Shown piece by piece: positions 41,401 to 51,432 of a DNA stretch of 64,000 nucleotides; the stretch's first letter is position 1, and every line of letters begins with the position of its first letter. The notes below the pieces were generated by a model that worked only from the letters and a program-made list of their open reading frames with translations, had not been told where the DNA came from and searched no databases. This stretch comes from VFMC01 sp050248155 (lineage in GTDB: Bacteria > Actinomycetota > Acidimicrobiia > Acidimicrobiales > Ilumatobacteraceae). Where the stretch lies: assembly GCA_050248155.1 (NCBI GenBank), contig JBFWSW010000014.1, forward strand, positions 21,541 to 85,540, in the 5' to 3' direction. The position numbers and the translations under genes are program-made.

Positions 41401-42749
41401 TCGTCGAAGCGCGAGCCCGCGAGGCGTGGAGGTGGACGTGCACCGACGCCGCGGCGACGTGGGCGTTCCGAGCCGCACTCGTCCTGACCGTGCCCGTGAT
41501 GTACATCGTCGGCCGCAACCAGTGGTTCATCCGCGACGACTGGGCGTTCGTCCTCACGCGCAACGAGATCCGCACGGAGGTGGGATGGCAGGAGTGGCTG
41601 TTCCTGCCGACGATCGGGCACTGGATGACGGTGCCGCTGCTCGTGTACCGCGTGCTGCAGAGTGCGTTCGGCCTCGACTCGTACTGGCCCTACCTCGTCG
41701 TCAACATGGCGATCCACGTCGGGGTCGTGCTCGCCGTGCGCGAGATCTGCCGCCGCGCCGGGGCGCGAGCGTGGACCACGACGCTCGTGTGCGGCGGCCT
41801 CCTCGTGTTCGGTCCGGGTTGGGAGAACATCGTCTTCGCCGTGCAGATCACCTACGGCCTGTCGATGCTCGGGTTCCTGTGCCAAGTGCTGCTCGCCGAT
41901 CACGACGGCCCGCCCGACTGGCGCGACGCGGTGGGCTCACTGCTCGCAGTGATCGGCGTGATGTCGTCGGGTTTCGGGCCGTTCTTCGCGCTGGGGATCG
42001 CCGTCCTCCTCGTGCTGCGCCGGCGCTGGCTCGCCCTCGCCATCGCCGTCGCCCCTCAGGCGATCGCGCTGGGATGGTGGTGGCTGGCCTGGGGCCGGGA
42101 CTCCCCCGAGGAGTCCACGAGCGGTGGCGCCGGGCTCGTGCCCGGATATGCGATGCGTGGCATCGTCGCTGTGTTCGACGGGCTCATCGGCTTCCCCGGG
42201 CTCGGGTTGTTGGTCGCCATCGCCACCTTCGCACTCGCGTTGTGGCGTGGCCACGGATGGCCGAGGCAGAGCCTGCTGCTCGCGCTGTGGGCCACCGCAG
42301 CCGTCATGTACCTCGGGCTCGGGACGCAGCGTGGTGCGTTCGGCGTCGAGAACGCAGCCATCTCGCGCTATCAGTACATGGGCGCCGTGCTGCTCGCTCC
42401 AGCGTTCGCCCTCCTGATCGACCAGCTGCGCCGCATCGCGCCGGAAGCAGCGTGGGCCGGACGCGTGATGATCGCACTGGCGATCGTGCTGAACGCGGCT
42501 GCACTGCGCACGAACAGCTCGGCGTGGGCGGCACGCTCGGGCGACGAGCGGCGGATCCTCGAGCTCGTCGCCGGCTCGGGCCTGGCGCCCGAGGCCGACC
42601 CCGAGCGCCAACCACTCGAGTTCAGCCCCGATGTTCGCGTGCGCGACATCGACATGCTCGTCGAGGACGGCGCGATCAGCCCCCGAGCGCCGGCGACGCC
42701 CGAGGAGCTCGCCCTCGTCCGCGCCGTGCTCGGCCTCCCAGCCGTTTGA
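41397..42749 (+). CDS. multi-pass membrane protein, possible polyprenyl-sugar glycosyltransferase
   Basis: 450 aa from GTG 41397. About 10-11 membrane helices between residues 20 and 400. The first external loop FIRDDWAFVLTRNEI, with a DD pair after helix 1, recalls GT-C enzymes, which use such an acidic pair for catalysis, and polyprenyl-linked donors made by DPM1-like GT2s fit. No stronger family match is apparent. Last gene of the cluster; a polysaccharide-assembly role is inferred from position. Confidence 0.75.
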   Translation: MIVEARAREAWRWTCTDAAATWAFRAALVLTVPVMYIVGRNQWFIRDDWAFVLTRNEIRTEVGWQEWLFLPTIGHWMTVPLLVYRVLQSAFGLDSYWPYLVVNMAIHVGVVLAVREICRRAGARAWTTTLVCGGLLVFGPGWENIVFAVQITYGLSMLGFLCQVLLADHDGPPDWRDAVGSLLAVIGVMSSGFGPFFALGIAVLLVLRRRWLALAIAVAPQAIALGWWWLAWGRDSPEESTSGGAGLVPGYAMRGIVAVFDGLIGFPGLGLLVAIATFALALWRGHGWPRQSLLLALWATAAVMYLGLGTQRGAFGVENAAISRYQYMGAVLLAPAFALLIDQLRRIAPEAAWAGRVMIALAIVLNAAALRTNSSAWAARSGDERRILELVAGSGLAPEADPERQPLEFSPDVRVRDIDMLVEDGAISPRAPATPEELALVRAVLGLPAV

Positions 42750-42770
42750 TGGCCGCCGAGGGGGCGGGCA

Positions 42771-42776
42771 TAGCCT
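42771..42776 (+). promoter_or_regulatory. -10 hexamer of fumarase gene
   Basis: TAGCCT, 6 bases before ATG 42783. Confidence 0.5.
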
Positions 42777-42782
42777 GACGGC

Positions 42783-44450
<1,668 letters not shown>

Positions 44451-44462
<12 letters not shown>

Positions 44463-45380
44463 CGCGAGCGACCGGAGCACCGATCGGGTGCGCTCGGTCT
44501 CGTCGGGGTTGCCCGGGAACGCCGCTGCGTTGAGGTCGGTGACGCCGATCGGACCCAGCTCGGCCAGCTGGTCACGGACCTCGGCCTCGGACCCGACGAC
44601 GGCCAGGTCGCGCGGTCCGCTGACCCCCTCGCGATCCATCATCGCCTTGTAGCTCGGCAGCGTGTTGTACACCGCGAACACCTGCTCGGCGCGCGACCGG
44701 GCCGCATCGACGTCGTCGGTGACGCAGATCGGGAACGACGCGACCACGCGAGGACCCGCTCGGCCCGCGTCGGCGGCTGCTTGCGTGAGCGTGGGGATCG
44801 TGTGGTCGTGCAACGTCTTCGGGCCGACGCACCACGTGCTGGTGCCGTCGGCGAGGGTGCCCGTCACGCGCAGCATCTGCGTGCCGAGCGCGGCCACGAG
44901 CACGGTGGGGCGGGCGATCCCGCTGATCGTGAGACCGCCCTGCACCCGGTAGTCGTCGCCGGTGAACGCGACCTGGCCGGTCTCGAGCAGCGGCATCAAC
45001 ACCGACAGGTACTCACGCAGGTGCCGCACCGGCTTGTCGAACGACAGGCCCCACATCATCTCGACCACGATCTGGTGCGACAGCCCGATGCCGAGCGCGA
45101 GCCGCCCGGCCGCGCCCGGCGCGGAGATGGACGACTGCACGGTGAGCGCCTGCTGCGCCAGCATCATCGGGTGCCGCGGGTACGTCGGCACGACGGCCGT
45201 GCCGAGCTCGATGCCGGGCACCTCGCGACCGACGATCGCGAGGACCGTGAGGGCGTCGTGCCCGAAGATCTGTGGCAGCCAGTACGTGTGCAGCCCGTCG
45301 TCGGCGGCACGGCGTGCTTCGTCGACGACCTGCTCGATCGTGCCGCTCGTGGCGGCGTTCCCCATGATCCCGATGCGCAT
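44451..45380 (-). CDS. LLM-class F420-dependent oxidoreductase (TIGR03564-like)
   Basis: 309 aa from ATG 45380. Luciferase-like barrel: RRAADDGLHTYWLPQIFGHDALTVLAI, GTAVVPTYPRHPMMLAQQALTVQ, LGIGLSHQ, and FDKPVRHLREYLSVL. Members of this actinobacterial group are predicted to use F420; substrate unknown. A longer frame (to 45518) exists, but a -10 lies 7 bases before ATG 45380. Confidence 0.88.
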
Positions 45381-45387
45381 GGCCCGC

Positions 45388-45393
45388 ACCGTA
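45388..45393 (-). promoter_or_regulatory. -10 hexamer of LLM oxidoreductase gene
   Basis: TACGGT on the minus strand, 7 bases before ATG 45380. Confidence 0.45.
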
Positions 45394-45445
45394 ACCGGTC
45401 GCTGAGCAGCCGCTTTCCTCGGAACGCCGACCCGGTCAGCGGAGG

Positions 45446-45464
45446 ATGAGTACCGCCTACTCAT
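45446..45464. promoter_or_regulatory. 19-bp palindrome, possible operator
   Basis: ATGAGTA-CCGCC-TACTCAT, 7-bp arms and 5-base centre, in the divergent gap and 69 bases before ATG 45533. The short arms and central position suggest a protein-binding dyad more than a terminator. Confidence 0.45.
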
Positions 45465-45532
45465 GCGCTCCCCGGCAGCGTGGCCCATGCTCGCACCATC
45501 ACCAAGCAATCCCCCCACACAGGAGAGACACC

Positions 45533-45934
45533 ATGGGCATCCTCAAGTCGATGAAGGACATGAAGCAGATGGTCGCCGCCGCGCCGGCGATGATCGACCA
45601 GGCACAGCAGCTGCAGGCGCAGGCAAACCAGATGCAGGCGGCGCAGGCGCAGGCCGCCCATGCTCAGGCAGCGGCCGCGTTCGCCGCGCCGGCCCCGGCT
45701 GGTCTCACCGCCGACCTGCTGGCGCCGGTCGCCGGCGTCAGCGTCGAGCAGTACGTCGCGGTCGTGAAGGGCATCGCCGCCTACAACTACGACCAGAACA
45801 TGCTGCCCACCGTCGCGGCCGGCCACGGCATCGACCGCGCCAGCTGGGACACGGCGGCCGCCGCGTTCAACGCACGCGTGACGTCGAGCCCCGCGTTCGC
45901 GCAGCACTTCAACACCCTCTACCGGGCGGGCTGA
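45533..45934 (+). CDS. small uncharacterised protein, coiled-coil plus folded C-terminus
   Basis: 133 aa from ATG 45533, with AGGAGAG ribosome site 5 bases before it. Residues 15-60 are a Gln/Ala-rich heptad-like helix (IDQAQQLQAQANQMQAAQAQ). Residues 65-133 form a compact-looking region (VSVEQYVAVVKGIAAYNYDQ, GIDRASWDTAAAAFNARV). No signal peptide or membrane segment. Similar small proteins occur in actinobacteria next to a partner like the next gene, 2 bases downstream. Function unknown. Confidence 0.75.
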   Translation: MGILKSMKDMKQMVAAAPAMIDQAQQLQAQANQMQAAQAQAAHAQAAAAFAAPAPAGLTADLLAPVAGVSVEQYVAVVKGIAAYNYDQNMLPTVAAGHGIDRASWDTAAAAFNARVTSSPAFAQHFNTLYRAG

Positions 45935-45936
45935 CG

Positions 45937-46335
45937 GTGGGCTTCTTCAAGGACGTCCGCACGCTCACCAAGCAGGGCCACAAGATCCAGAAGAACATGG
46001 ACGTGCAGGCCCAGATGGCGCAGGGCATGGCCAGCATGCAGGCCGCGAGCGCGATGATGGCCCAGCAGACCGCGGCCGCGCACCTCGCGGTGAACGGGGT
46101 CGCGGCCATCGCCACGGTCGCCGCGGTGCGCCCGACCGGCATGGAGATCAATCTGTCGCCGGTCGTCGACATCGACCTGATGGTGATGCGGGGCGGCGTG
46201 CCGATGCCCGTGTCGCATCGTGAGCCCGTGCCGACCGCCTACCTCGCGCGACTCCAGCCCGGCGCCGCGCTGCACGTGAAGTACGACCCGGCGAACGCCT
46301 CGCTCGTCTGGATCGACTGGGTCACGCCGGCCTAG
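45937..46335 (+). CDS. small uncharacterised protein, partner of preceding gene
   Basis: 132 aa from GTG 45937. Residues 1-50 are helical and Met/Gln/Ala-rich (IQKNMDVQAQMAQGMASMQA); residues 60-132 form a small beta domain (TGMEINLSPVVDIDLMVMRGGVPMPV, LVWIDWVTPA). Both proteins of the pair share a helical stem plus folded head, so a complex is plausible (inference). No known family. Confidence 0.72.
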   Translation: MGFFKDVRTLTKQGHKIQKNMDVQAQMAQGMASMQAASAMMAQQTAAAHLAVNGVAAIATVAAVRPTGMEINLSPVVDIDLMVMRGGVPMPVSHREPVPTAYLARLQPGAALHVKYDPANASLVWIDWVTPA

Positions 46336-46338
46336 GCG

Positions 46339-47955
46339 TCAGGCCAGGTCGACGAGCTCGAGCCAGTCCTTGCTGAAGTAGTCGACCTGGCCGTCGGGCA
46401 TCAGCAGCACCTTCGTGGGCTGCAACTGCTCGACGAACTCGGTGTCGTGGCTGACGAAGATGATGCTGCCCTTCCAACCGGTGAGCGCGTCGGCGACCGA
46501 CTGCCGGCTCGGCGGGTCGAGGTTGTTGGTCGGCTCGTCGAGCAGCAACAGGTTGTTGCGGCCGACCATCAACATCGCGAGCGCGAGCTTGGTCTTCTCG
46601 CCGCCCGACAGGGTGCCGCTCTCCTGGAACACCTTCTCGCCCGAGAGGCCCATCATGCCGAGCAGCCCGCGCAGCTGGGTCTCGCTGAGCACGACGCCCG
46701 CCGGTACCGACGCGCGCATGTTGTCGAGCAACGATTCGTTGCCGGCAAGGTTGTCGTGCTCCTGCGCGTAGTAGCCGACGTGCACGTGGTGGCCGAAGTG
46801 GAAGTGCCCGAGGTTGGCATCGGTCTCGCCGGCGAGGATGCGGAGCAGGCTCGTCTTGCCGGCGCCGTTCAGGCCGAGCACCAGCAGCCGCTCGCCGCGG
46901 CCGAGGTCGAACGACACGTCCTCGAACACCGGCGGACCTCCGTAGGCCTTCGACAGGCCGCTCGCCTCGATGACGGTGACCCCGCTCGACGGCGGATCGG
47001 GGAACCGCACGCGCAACGTGCGGTCGTGCGCGCCGACCTCGACCTTCTGGGCCTCGAGTCGTGCGATCTGCTTCTCCTTGCTGTGCGCCATCGCCGCCTT
47101 GGTCGCCTTGGCCCCGAAGCGGTCGACGATGGTCTGCAGCCTCGCAATCTCCTTGGCCTGCAGCATCGCCTTGCGCGCCAGCCGCTCCTCGTCGAGCGCA
47201 CGAGACGTGCGGTACTGCGTGTAGGTGCCGCGGTACTCGACGAGGTGCCCGACTGCGTCCTCGGAGGGCCGGTCGAGGTGCAGGACTCGCGTGATCGCCT
47301 CGTCGAGGAGGTCGAGGTCGTGGCTGATGACGAGCAGCGCGCCGCGGTAGTTGCGGAGGAACGACAGCAGCCACTCCTTCGCGTCGATGTCGAGGTGGTT
47401 CGTCGGCTCGTCGAGCAGCAGCACGTCGCTGCCCGCGAAGAGGATGCGCGCGATCTCGACACGCCGGCGCTCGCCACCCGACAGCACGCTGACCGGTAGG
47501 TCGAGCCGGTCGGCCTTCAGCCCGAGCCCGGCGGCGATGCTGCGCGCCTCGCTCTCGGCCGAGTAGCCGCCGGAGGTCGCGAACTCGTCCTGGGCCCGGC
47601 TGTACCGTGCGACGTTGCGATCGCTCGCGTCCTCCTCCATCGACAGGCGGAGCTTCTCGAGCCGCACCAGCGCCTCGTCGATGCCGCGCCCCGAGAGCAC
47701 GTGGGTGATGCCGGGGCGACCTTCGAGGGCGCTGTCGATGCGGGGGTCCTGCGGCAGGTACCCGAAGCCGCCCTTGCGGACGATGGCGCCCTGCGTCGGC
47801 TCGACCGCGCCGCCGAGGACCTTGAACAGGCTCGTCTTGCCGGCACCGTTGCGGCCGACGAGGCCGACCTTGTCGCGGGGCATGACGGTGAACGTGGCGT
47901 GCTCGACGACATATCGCCCGCCCACCTCCACCGACACGTCCTTGGCCTGCAACAT
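46339..47955 (-). CDS. ABC-F family ATP-binding protein
   Basis: 538 aa from ATG 47955. Two nucleotide-binding domains with no membrane part. Walker A copies are GRNGAGKTSLF and GLNGAGKTSLLRIL, signatures LSGGERRRVEIA and LSGGEKTKLALA, and Walker B copies VLLLDEPTNHLD and LLLLDEPTNNLD. The linker between domains (about residues 240-310) is rich in Lys/Arg/Glu, as in ribosome-bound ABC-F factors. Members rescue or tune ribosomes, some protecting against antibiotics; which type this is cannot be decided from the linker alone. Confidence 0.94.
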   Translation of the reverse strand: MLQAKDVSVEVGGRYVVEHATFTVMPRDKVGLVGRNGAGKTSLFKVLGGAVEPTQGAIVRKGGFGYLPQDPRIDSALEGRPGITHVLSGRGIDEALVRLEKLRLSMEEDASDRNVARYSRAQDEFATSGGYSAESEARSIAAGLGLKADRLDLPVSVLSGGERRRVEIARILFAGSDVLLLDEPTNHLDIDAKEWLLSFLRNYRGALLVISHDLDLLDEAITRVLHLDRPSEDAVGHLVEYRGTYTQYRTSRALDEERLARKAMLQAKEIARLQTIVDRFGAKATKAAMAHSKEKQIARLEAQKVEVGAHDRTLRVRFPDPPSSGVTVIEASGLSKAYGGPPVFEDVSFDLGRGERLLVLGLNGAGKTSLLRILAGETDANLGHFHFGHHVHVGYYAQEHDNLAGNESLLDNMRASVPAGVVLSETQLRGLLGMMGLSGEKVFQESGTLSGGEKTKLALAMLMVGRNNLLLLDEPTNNLDPPSRQSVADALTGWKGSIIFVSHDTEFVEQLQPTKVLLMPDGQVDYFSKDWLELVDLA

Positions 47956-47998
47956 CTGCTCCAGGGTGTCAGGCGATCGCCCCGGCCACAACCATCTC

Positions 47999-48004
47999 TA
48001 GAGT
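47999..48004 (+). promoter_or_regulatory. -10 hexamer of DUF2752 gene
   Basis: TAGAGT, 6 bases before GTG 48011. Confidence 0.5.
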
Positions 48005-48010
48005 GTCGGC

Positions 48011-48478
48011 GTGGACCACGTCGCGCCCGCGCCGGCGCCCCACGTCGAGCCCAGGTCCTTCGGTCGATGGAGCGGTCGTCTCGGCGTCGTCGTGTCCGCG
48101 GGCGCGCTCGCGGGGGCGGCCGGTCTCGTCGCGCGGTTCGATCCGGCTGCGCCGGGGAGCCGTTTCCCCGGGTGCACGTTCCACCGGCTCACCGGCTGGT
48201 GGTGTCCGGGCTGTGGGCTGACCCGTGGCGTGCATCACCTGCTGCGCGGCGATGTGATCGGCGCACTCGGCTCGAACGTGTTCACGCCGTTCGTCGTGAT
48301 CGCCGTCGTCGCCGCCTGGGCGAGCTGGGCCCGACGCTCGTTCGGTTTCTCGCCGTCTCGCCTTCGAGCGGGCGCCCACGTGCGACAGCGAGCCGGCGCG
48401 TGCATCATCGTGGCGATGGCCGCCTACTCGGTGGCGCGCAACCTTCCCTTCGATCCGTTCGCCGCGCTGGCGCCCTGA
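48011..48478 (+). CDS. DUF2752 membrane protein
   Basis: 155 aa from GTG 48011. The DUF2752 signature is complete: FPGCTFHRLTGWWCPGCGLTRGVHHLLRGD, with Cys pairs that may bind metal. Three hydrophobic segments surround it (about residues 24-40, 85-105 and 133-143). Cellular role unknown in all members. The next gene ends 17 bases away on the other strand. Confidence 0.9.
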   Translation: MDHVAPAPAPHVEPRSFGRWSGRLGVVVSAGALAGAAGLVARFDPAAPGSRFPGCTFHRLTGWWCPGCGLTRGVHHLLRGDVIGALGSNVFTPFVVIAVVAAWASWARRSFGFSPSRLRAGAHVRQRAGACIIVAMAAYSVARNLPFDPFAALAP

Positions 48479-48494
48479 TCGAGCCCGAGCGGGG

Positions 48495-49565
48495 TCAGGG
48501 ACCGACCGAACCGCCCGCAGGCGGCGTCGTGACCGGCTGCGTGTTCGGCGGTGCCGTGGTGACGGGCGTGAGCACGACGGTGCCGATGGTCGAGCCCACC
48601 GTGGTCGACACGCCACCCGCCACCGTGGTCGACGAGCCGGGCTTGTCGGTCGTGGTCGGGTTGCCGCCGCCCTGCTTCACCGTCGTGGTCGTCGCGGATC
48701 CCGGCTTGCCGCCCGAACCGCCCGAGCTGCGCGGCGCGGACGTCGTGGTCGCTCCGCTCTCGACCGAGCCGGCGCTGTCGTCGGTGAACACCGAGTCGAG
48801 GCATGCGCCTGCCTCGTCGGTCGGCGCCTGCCCCAGGTGATCCGCGATCGCCTCGGCGAGCGCGACGCGGCCTTGCTCGGACAGGTGGATGCCGTCGGTG
48901 TTGAGCAGCTCGGGCCGATCGTGCGTGATCTCGTCCCACGGGATGATCGAGACCCGGTCTGGATAGACGTCGACCATCGCGCGGATGGTGTCGTTCACGC
49001 TGCGCATCTCCGGCCGGTACTCGGTGACGGTGATCAGCACGACCGGACGCGGTTCGAGCGTGGTGACGATCTTGTTGAGCTGACGGAGGTACTCGTCGGG
49101 GTCGGACGCGTTGTTGGTGCCGAGGAAGATCACCCCGACGTCCCAACCCGCCTTCAGGCGTGACTTCAGCACGTCGTTGGCGAAGTGGATGCCACGGCTG
49201 ACCTCGGCTTCGACCTCGACCTTCCAACCGAGGGGCACCAGGGCCTTGCACGTGTCGTTCGAGTAGCGCTTCGACGTCGATGCGAGGATCGAGTCGCCGA
49301 TCAGCAGGACGCGGTTGCCCTCGGCGACGAACTCCGTCGTCGTCGTCTCACGCTCCGTGGTGGTCGGCTCGGTGGACGGCACCGTTTCCTCGGCCTCGGT
49401 CGCGCGGGGAGGCGGCGTGACCTGCGACGTCGGCAGCACCCCGACACCACCGACCGTGGTCGAGCGGCGGGCTTCGGTTCCGTCGTCGGGGCTCGCCGAG
49501 GCAGCCGCGCACGCGGTCAGGACCAGCGCGCCGAGCGCGCCAACGACCTCACGACGGATTCGCAT
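48495..49565 (-). CDS. SGNH/GDSL-hydrolase-like lipoprotein with Thr-rich tails
   Basis: 356 aa from ATG 49565. Signal peptide with lipobox LVLTAC, acylated Cys19. The SGNH core runs from about residue 85 to 250: nucleophile Ser92 in IGDSILAS, GTNN for the Asn block, and TDGIHLSEQG for the catalytic Asp/His. Thr/Pro/Ser-rich stretches lie on both sides (residues 55-78 and 265-350), like wall-spanning or O-glycosylated linkers. Likely an extracellular esterase or acetyl-sugar hydrolase; substrate unknown. Confidence 0.87.
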   Translation of the reverse strand: MRIRREVVGALGALVLTACAAASASPDDGTEARRSTTVGGVGVLPTSQVTPPPRATEAEETVPSTEPTTTERETTTTEFVAEGNRVLLIGDSILASTSKRYSNDTCKALVPLGWKVEVEAEVSRGIHFANDVLKSRLKAGWDVGVIFLGTNNASDPDEYLRQLNKIVTTLEPRPVVLITVTEYRPEMRSVNDTIRAMVDVYPDRVSIIPWDEITHDRPELLNTDGIHLSEQGRVALAEAIADHLGQAPTDEAGACLDSVFTDDSAGSVESGATTTSAPRSSGGSGGKPGSATTTTVKQGGGNPTTTDKPGSSTTVAGGVSTTVGSTIGTVVLTPVTTAPPNTQPVTTPPAGGSVGP

Positions 49566-49663
49566 GCGGGATCTATTGGACTCAATGCCGGCCCCGGAAG
49601 CAAGTCACCACACCGGACCTTGACACGCGCTTCACCGAGGGTGGTGCGCGCTGCCGGACGTGG

Positions 49664-50071
49664 TCAGCGTGACTGCAGCGTGTCGCGGATCTGCGTGAGC
49701 AGGTCGATCTCGGTGATCTCGGCCGGCGCGGGTGGCTTGCGCAAGCGGTTGTAGCCCTTGATGATGAAGAACAGCACGAGCCCGACCAGGATCAGCGACA
49801 CGAGCGCGTTGATGACCGTCCCGATCTGCAGGTACGTGCCATCCGTGACCACCTTCGTCTTGGGATCGGTGTAGGTCTTGTCCGAGATCTTGATCCTGAC
49901 CGAGTCGAAGTCGGGCCGACCGACGATCGCCGCGATGAGGTTCATCATCACCCCGTCGGTGAAGGCGGTGATGACGCGCCCGATCGCCGCGCCGAGGATG
50001 ACGGCGACCGCCAGCTCGATCATGTTGCCCGTAGCGACGAAGTCCTTGAACTCTCGCAAGAAGCTGCGCAT
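49664..50071 (-). CDS. mscL: large-conductance mechanosensitive channel
   Basis: 135 aa from ATG 50071, preceded by GGGAGGA. FVATGNMIELAVAVILGAAIGRVITAF is the pore helix TM1 with its Gly/Ala face. TM2 is VINALVSLILVGLVLFFIIKGYNR, and a charged C-terminal bundle follows. It opens under membrane tension to release solutes on osmotic downshock. The periplasmic loop (about 45-75) is of normal length. Confidence 0.96.
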   Translation of the reverse strand: MRSFLREFKDFVATGNMIELAVAVILGAAIGRVITAFTDGVMMNLIAAIVGRPDFDSVRIKISDKTYTDPKTKVVTDGTYLQIGTVINALVSLILVGLVLFFIIKGYNRLRKPPAPAEITEIDLLTQIRDTLQSR

Positions 50072-50169
50072 GGTGAATCCTCCCAGATGAGATGGCCCAG
50101 TCGGATGAGCCCCTCGTCGCGTCATTGAAGCAGACCCGGGCGTGCCGGTCTCGCGATGGCGACGGCAAC

Positions 50170-50175
50170 TAGCGT
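50170..50175 (+). promoter_or_regulatory. -10 hexamer of beta-propeller lipoprotein gene
   Basis: TAGCGT, 8 bases before ATG 50184; supports that ATG over one at 50142. Confidence 0.45.
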
Positions 50176-50183
50176 CGGCCGCG

Positions 50184-51413
50184 ATGGCGACCGACGAGGC
50201 GTCCGCTGCGCGACGGGCGCGCCTCGTCCCGATCGTCGTCGCGCTGCTGAGCGTGACGGCCTGCGCTGCCGAGCGCGAGAGCACCCCGCCATCGCTGGTC
50301 CCGCTGGTGCCGCCGGCCGAGGTCCCTGTCTCGACCGTGGCCCCCACCACCACCGCAGCACCGAGCAGCGATCCGAACAACCCCCTCGTGACCGCCGTGC
50401 CCGACATGGACTGCGCCTACGCCGAACGCCCGCCGGCCGGCGAGATCACCTTCGTCGTCGGCGATCGCCTGTACGGCGCCGCCCCGGACGGATCAGGGCT
50501 GCGTTGCCTGACCACACTCACCGGCGAGCAACTCGGTCCGGTCGAGTGGTCTCCCGACGGCGAGCGCGCGCTCCTCGACTCGGCATGGGTCTTCGACGCG
50601 AAGGGAATCCGGCTGAGCGGGTTCGACGCGGCCAACCTGCGCGTCAACTGGGAGTGGCCGACCTCGACGGGCATCTTCGCGCCGTCGGAATCGGGCGGGT
50701 CGCTCGTGCGGCGCGACGCGGCAGACCCGAACCTGCGCACCGAGATCACGTTCCTCGCCGAGACGGTCGCCGCGGTCGCCCATCCCTCGGGCGGAGCCGT
50801 CATCGCGTCCGGGGTCGCGCCCGACGGGACGAGCGGCCTGTACGTCGCCGACTCGAACGGACAGAACCCGCGCATGCTCGCTTCGGTCAGCTCCACCGAC
50901 CCGGCCACGACCATCACCATCACCGAGGTCGTCGTCGACGCAGCCGGCGATGTCGTGTACTTCATGGTCGACAAGAGCACATCGTTCCGGGTCGAGCAGC
51001 TCTCCCTGACCGACCTGTCGATCATCGAGCTGTCGCACGAGCAGGCGCCGATCGCTGATCTGACGACCGGCCCCACCCGGCGCACGATCGCGTGGAAGGT
51101 GGGACTGTGCAACAGCGTCACCCGGGCGCGCGTGCGCGACGAGCGCACCGGCACGCCGGTCGACGTCGGGACCGGCACCCCGATCGAGTCGTTGTCACTT
51201 GCCCCGATCGGCTGGCTCGACGGTGCACGGCTCGTCGTCGAGGCCCGCCCCCTCGGCTGTGACGGGCCGGCCGACGTCTGGATCTGGAACCTCTTCGACG
51301 GCTCGGCGACCCTGCTGGCCAAGACCGTCGACTTCCCGTCCGTGCGCACGACCCCGAGCGCGGCGAGCCCGCTGTCCATCGACGCCGGTGCGGTGCCGGG
51401 CACGCTGCCCTGA
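50184..51413 (+). CDS. putative beta-propeller (TolB/WD40-like) lipoprotein
   Basis: 409 aa from ATG 50184. Signal peptide with lipobox LLSVTAC, Cys27, then a Pro/Thr linker (about residues 30-75). The main part has recurring blade-like segments (GPVEWSPDGERALLD, VVDAAGDVVYFMVD, PIGWLDGARLVVEA) resembling PD40/TolB propeller repeats. No enzyme residues noted. An exported binding or scaffold role is inferred. Confidence 0.75.
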   Translation: MATDEASAARRARLVPIVVALLSVTACAAERESTPPSLVPLVPPAEVPVSTVAPTTTAAPSSDPNNPLVTAVPDMDCAYAERPPAGEITFVVGDRLYGAAPDGSGLRCLTTLTGEQLGPVEWSPDGERALLDSAWVFDAKGIRLSGFDAANLRVNWEWPTSTGIFAPSESGGSLVRRDAADPNLRTEITFLAETVAAVAHPSGGAVIASGVAPDGTSGLYVADSNGQNPRMLASVSSTDPATTITITEVVVDAAGDVVYFMVDKSTSFRVEQLSLTDLSIIELSHEQAPIADLTTGPTRRTIAWKVGLCNSVTRARVRDERTGTPVDVGTGTPIESLSLAPIGWLDGARLVVEARPLGCDGPADVWIWNLFDGSATLLAKTVDFPSVRTTPSAASPLSIDAGAVPGTLP

Positions 51414-51432
51414 CCACCACAGGCTCACACGC

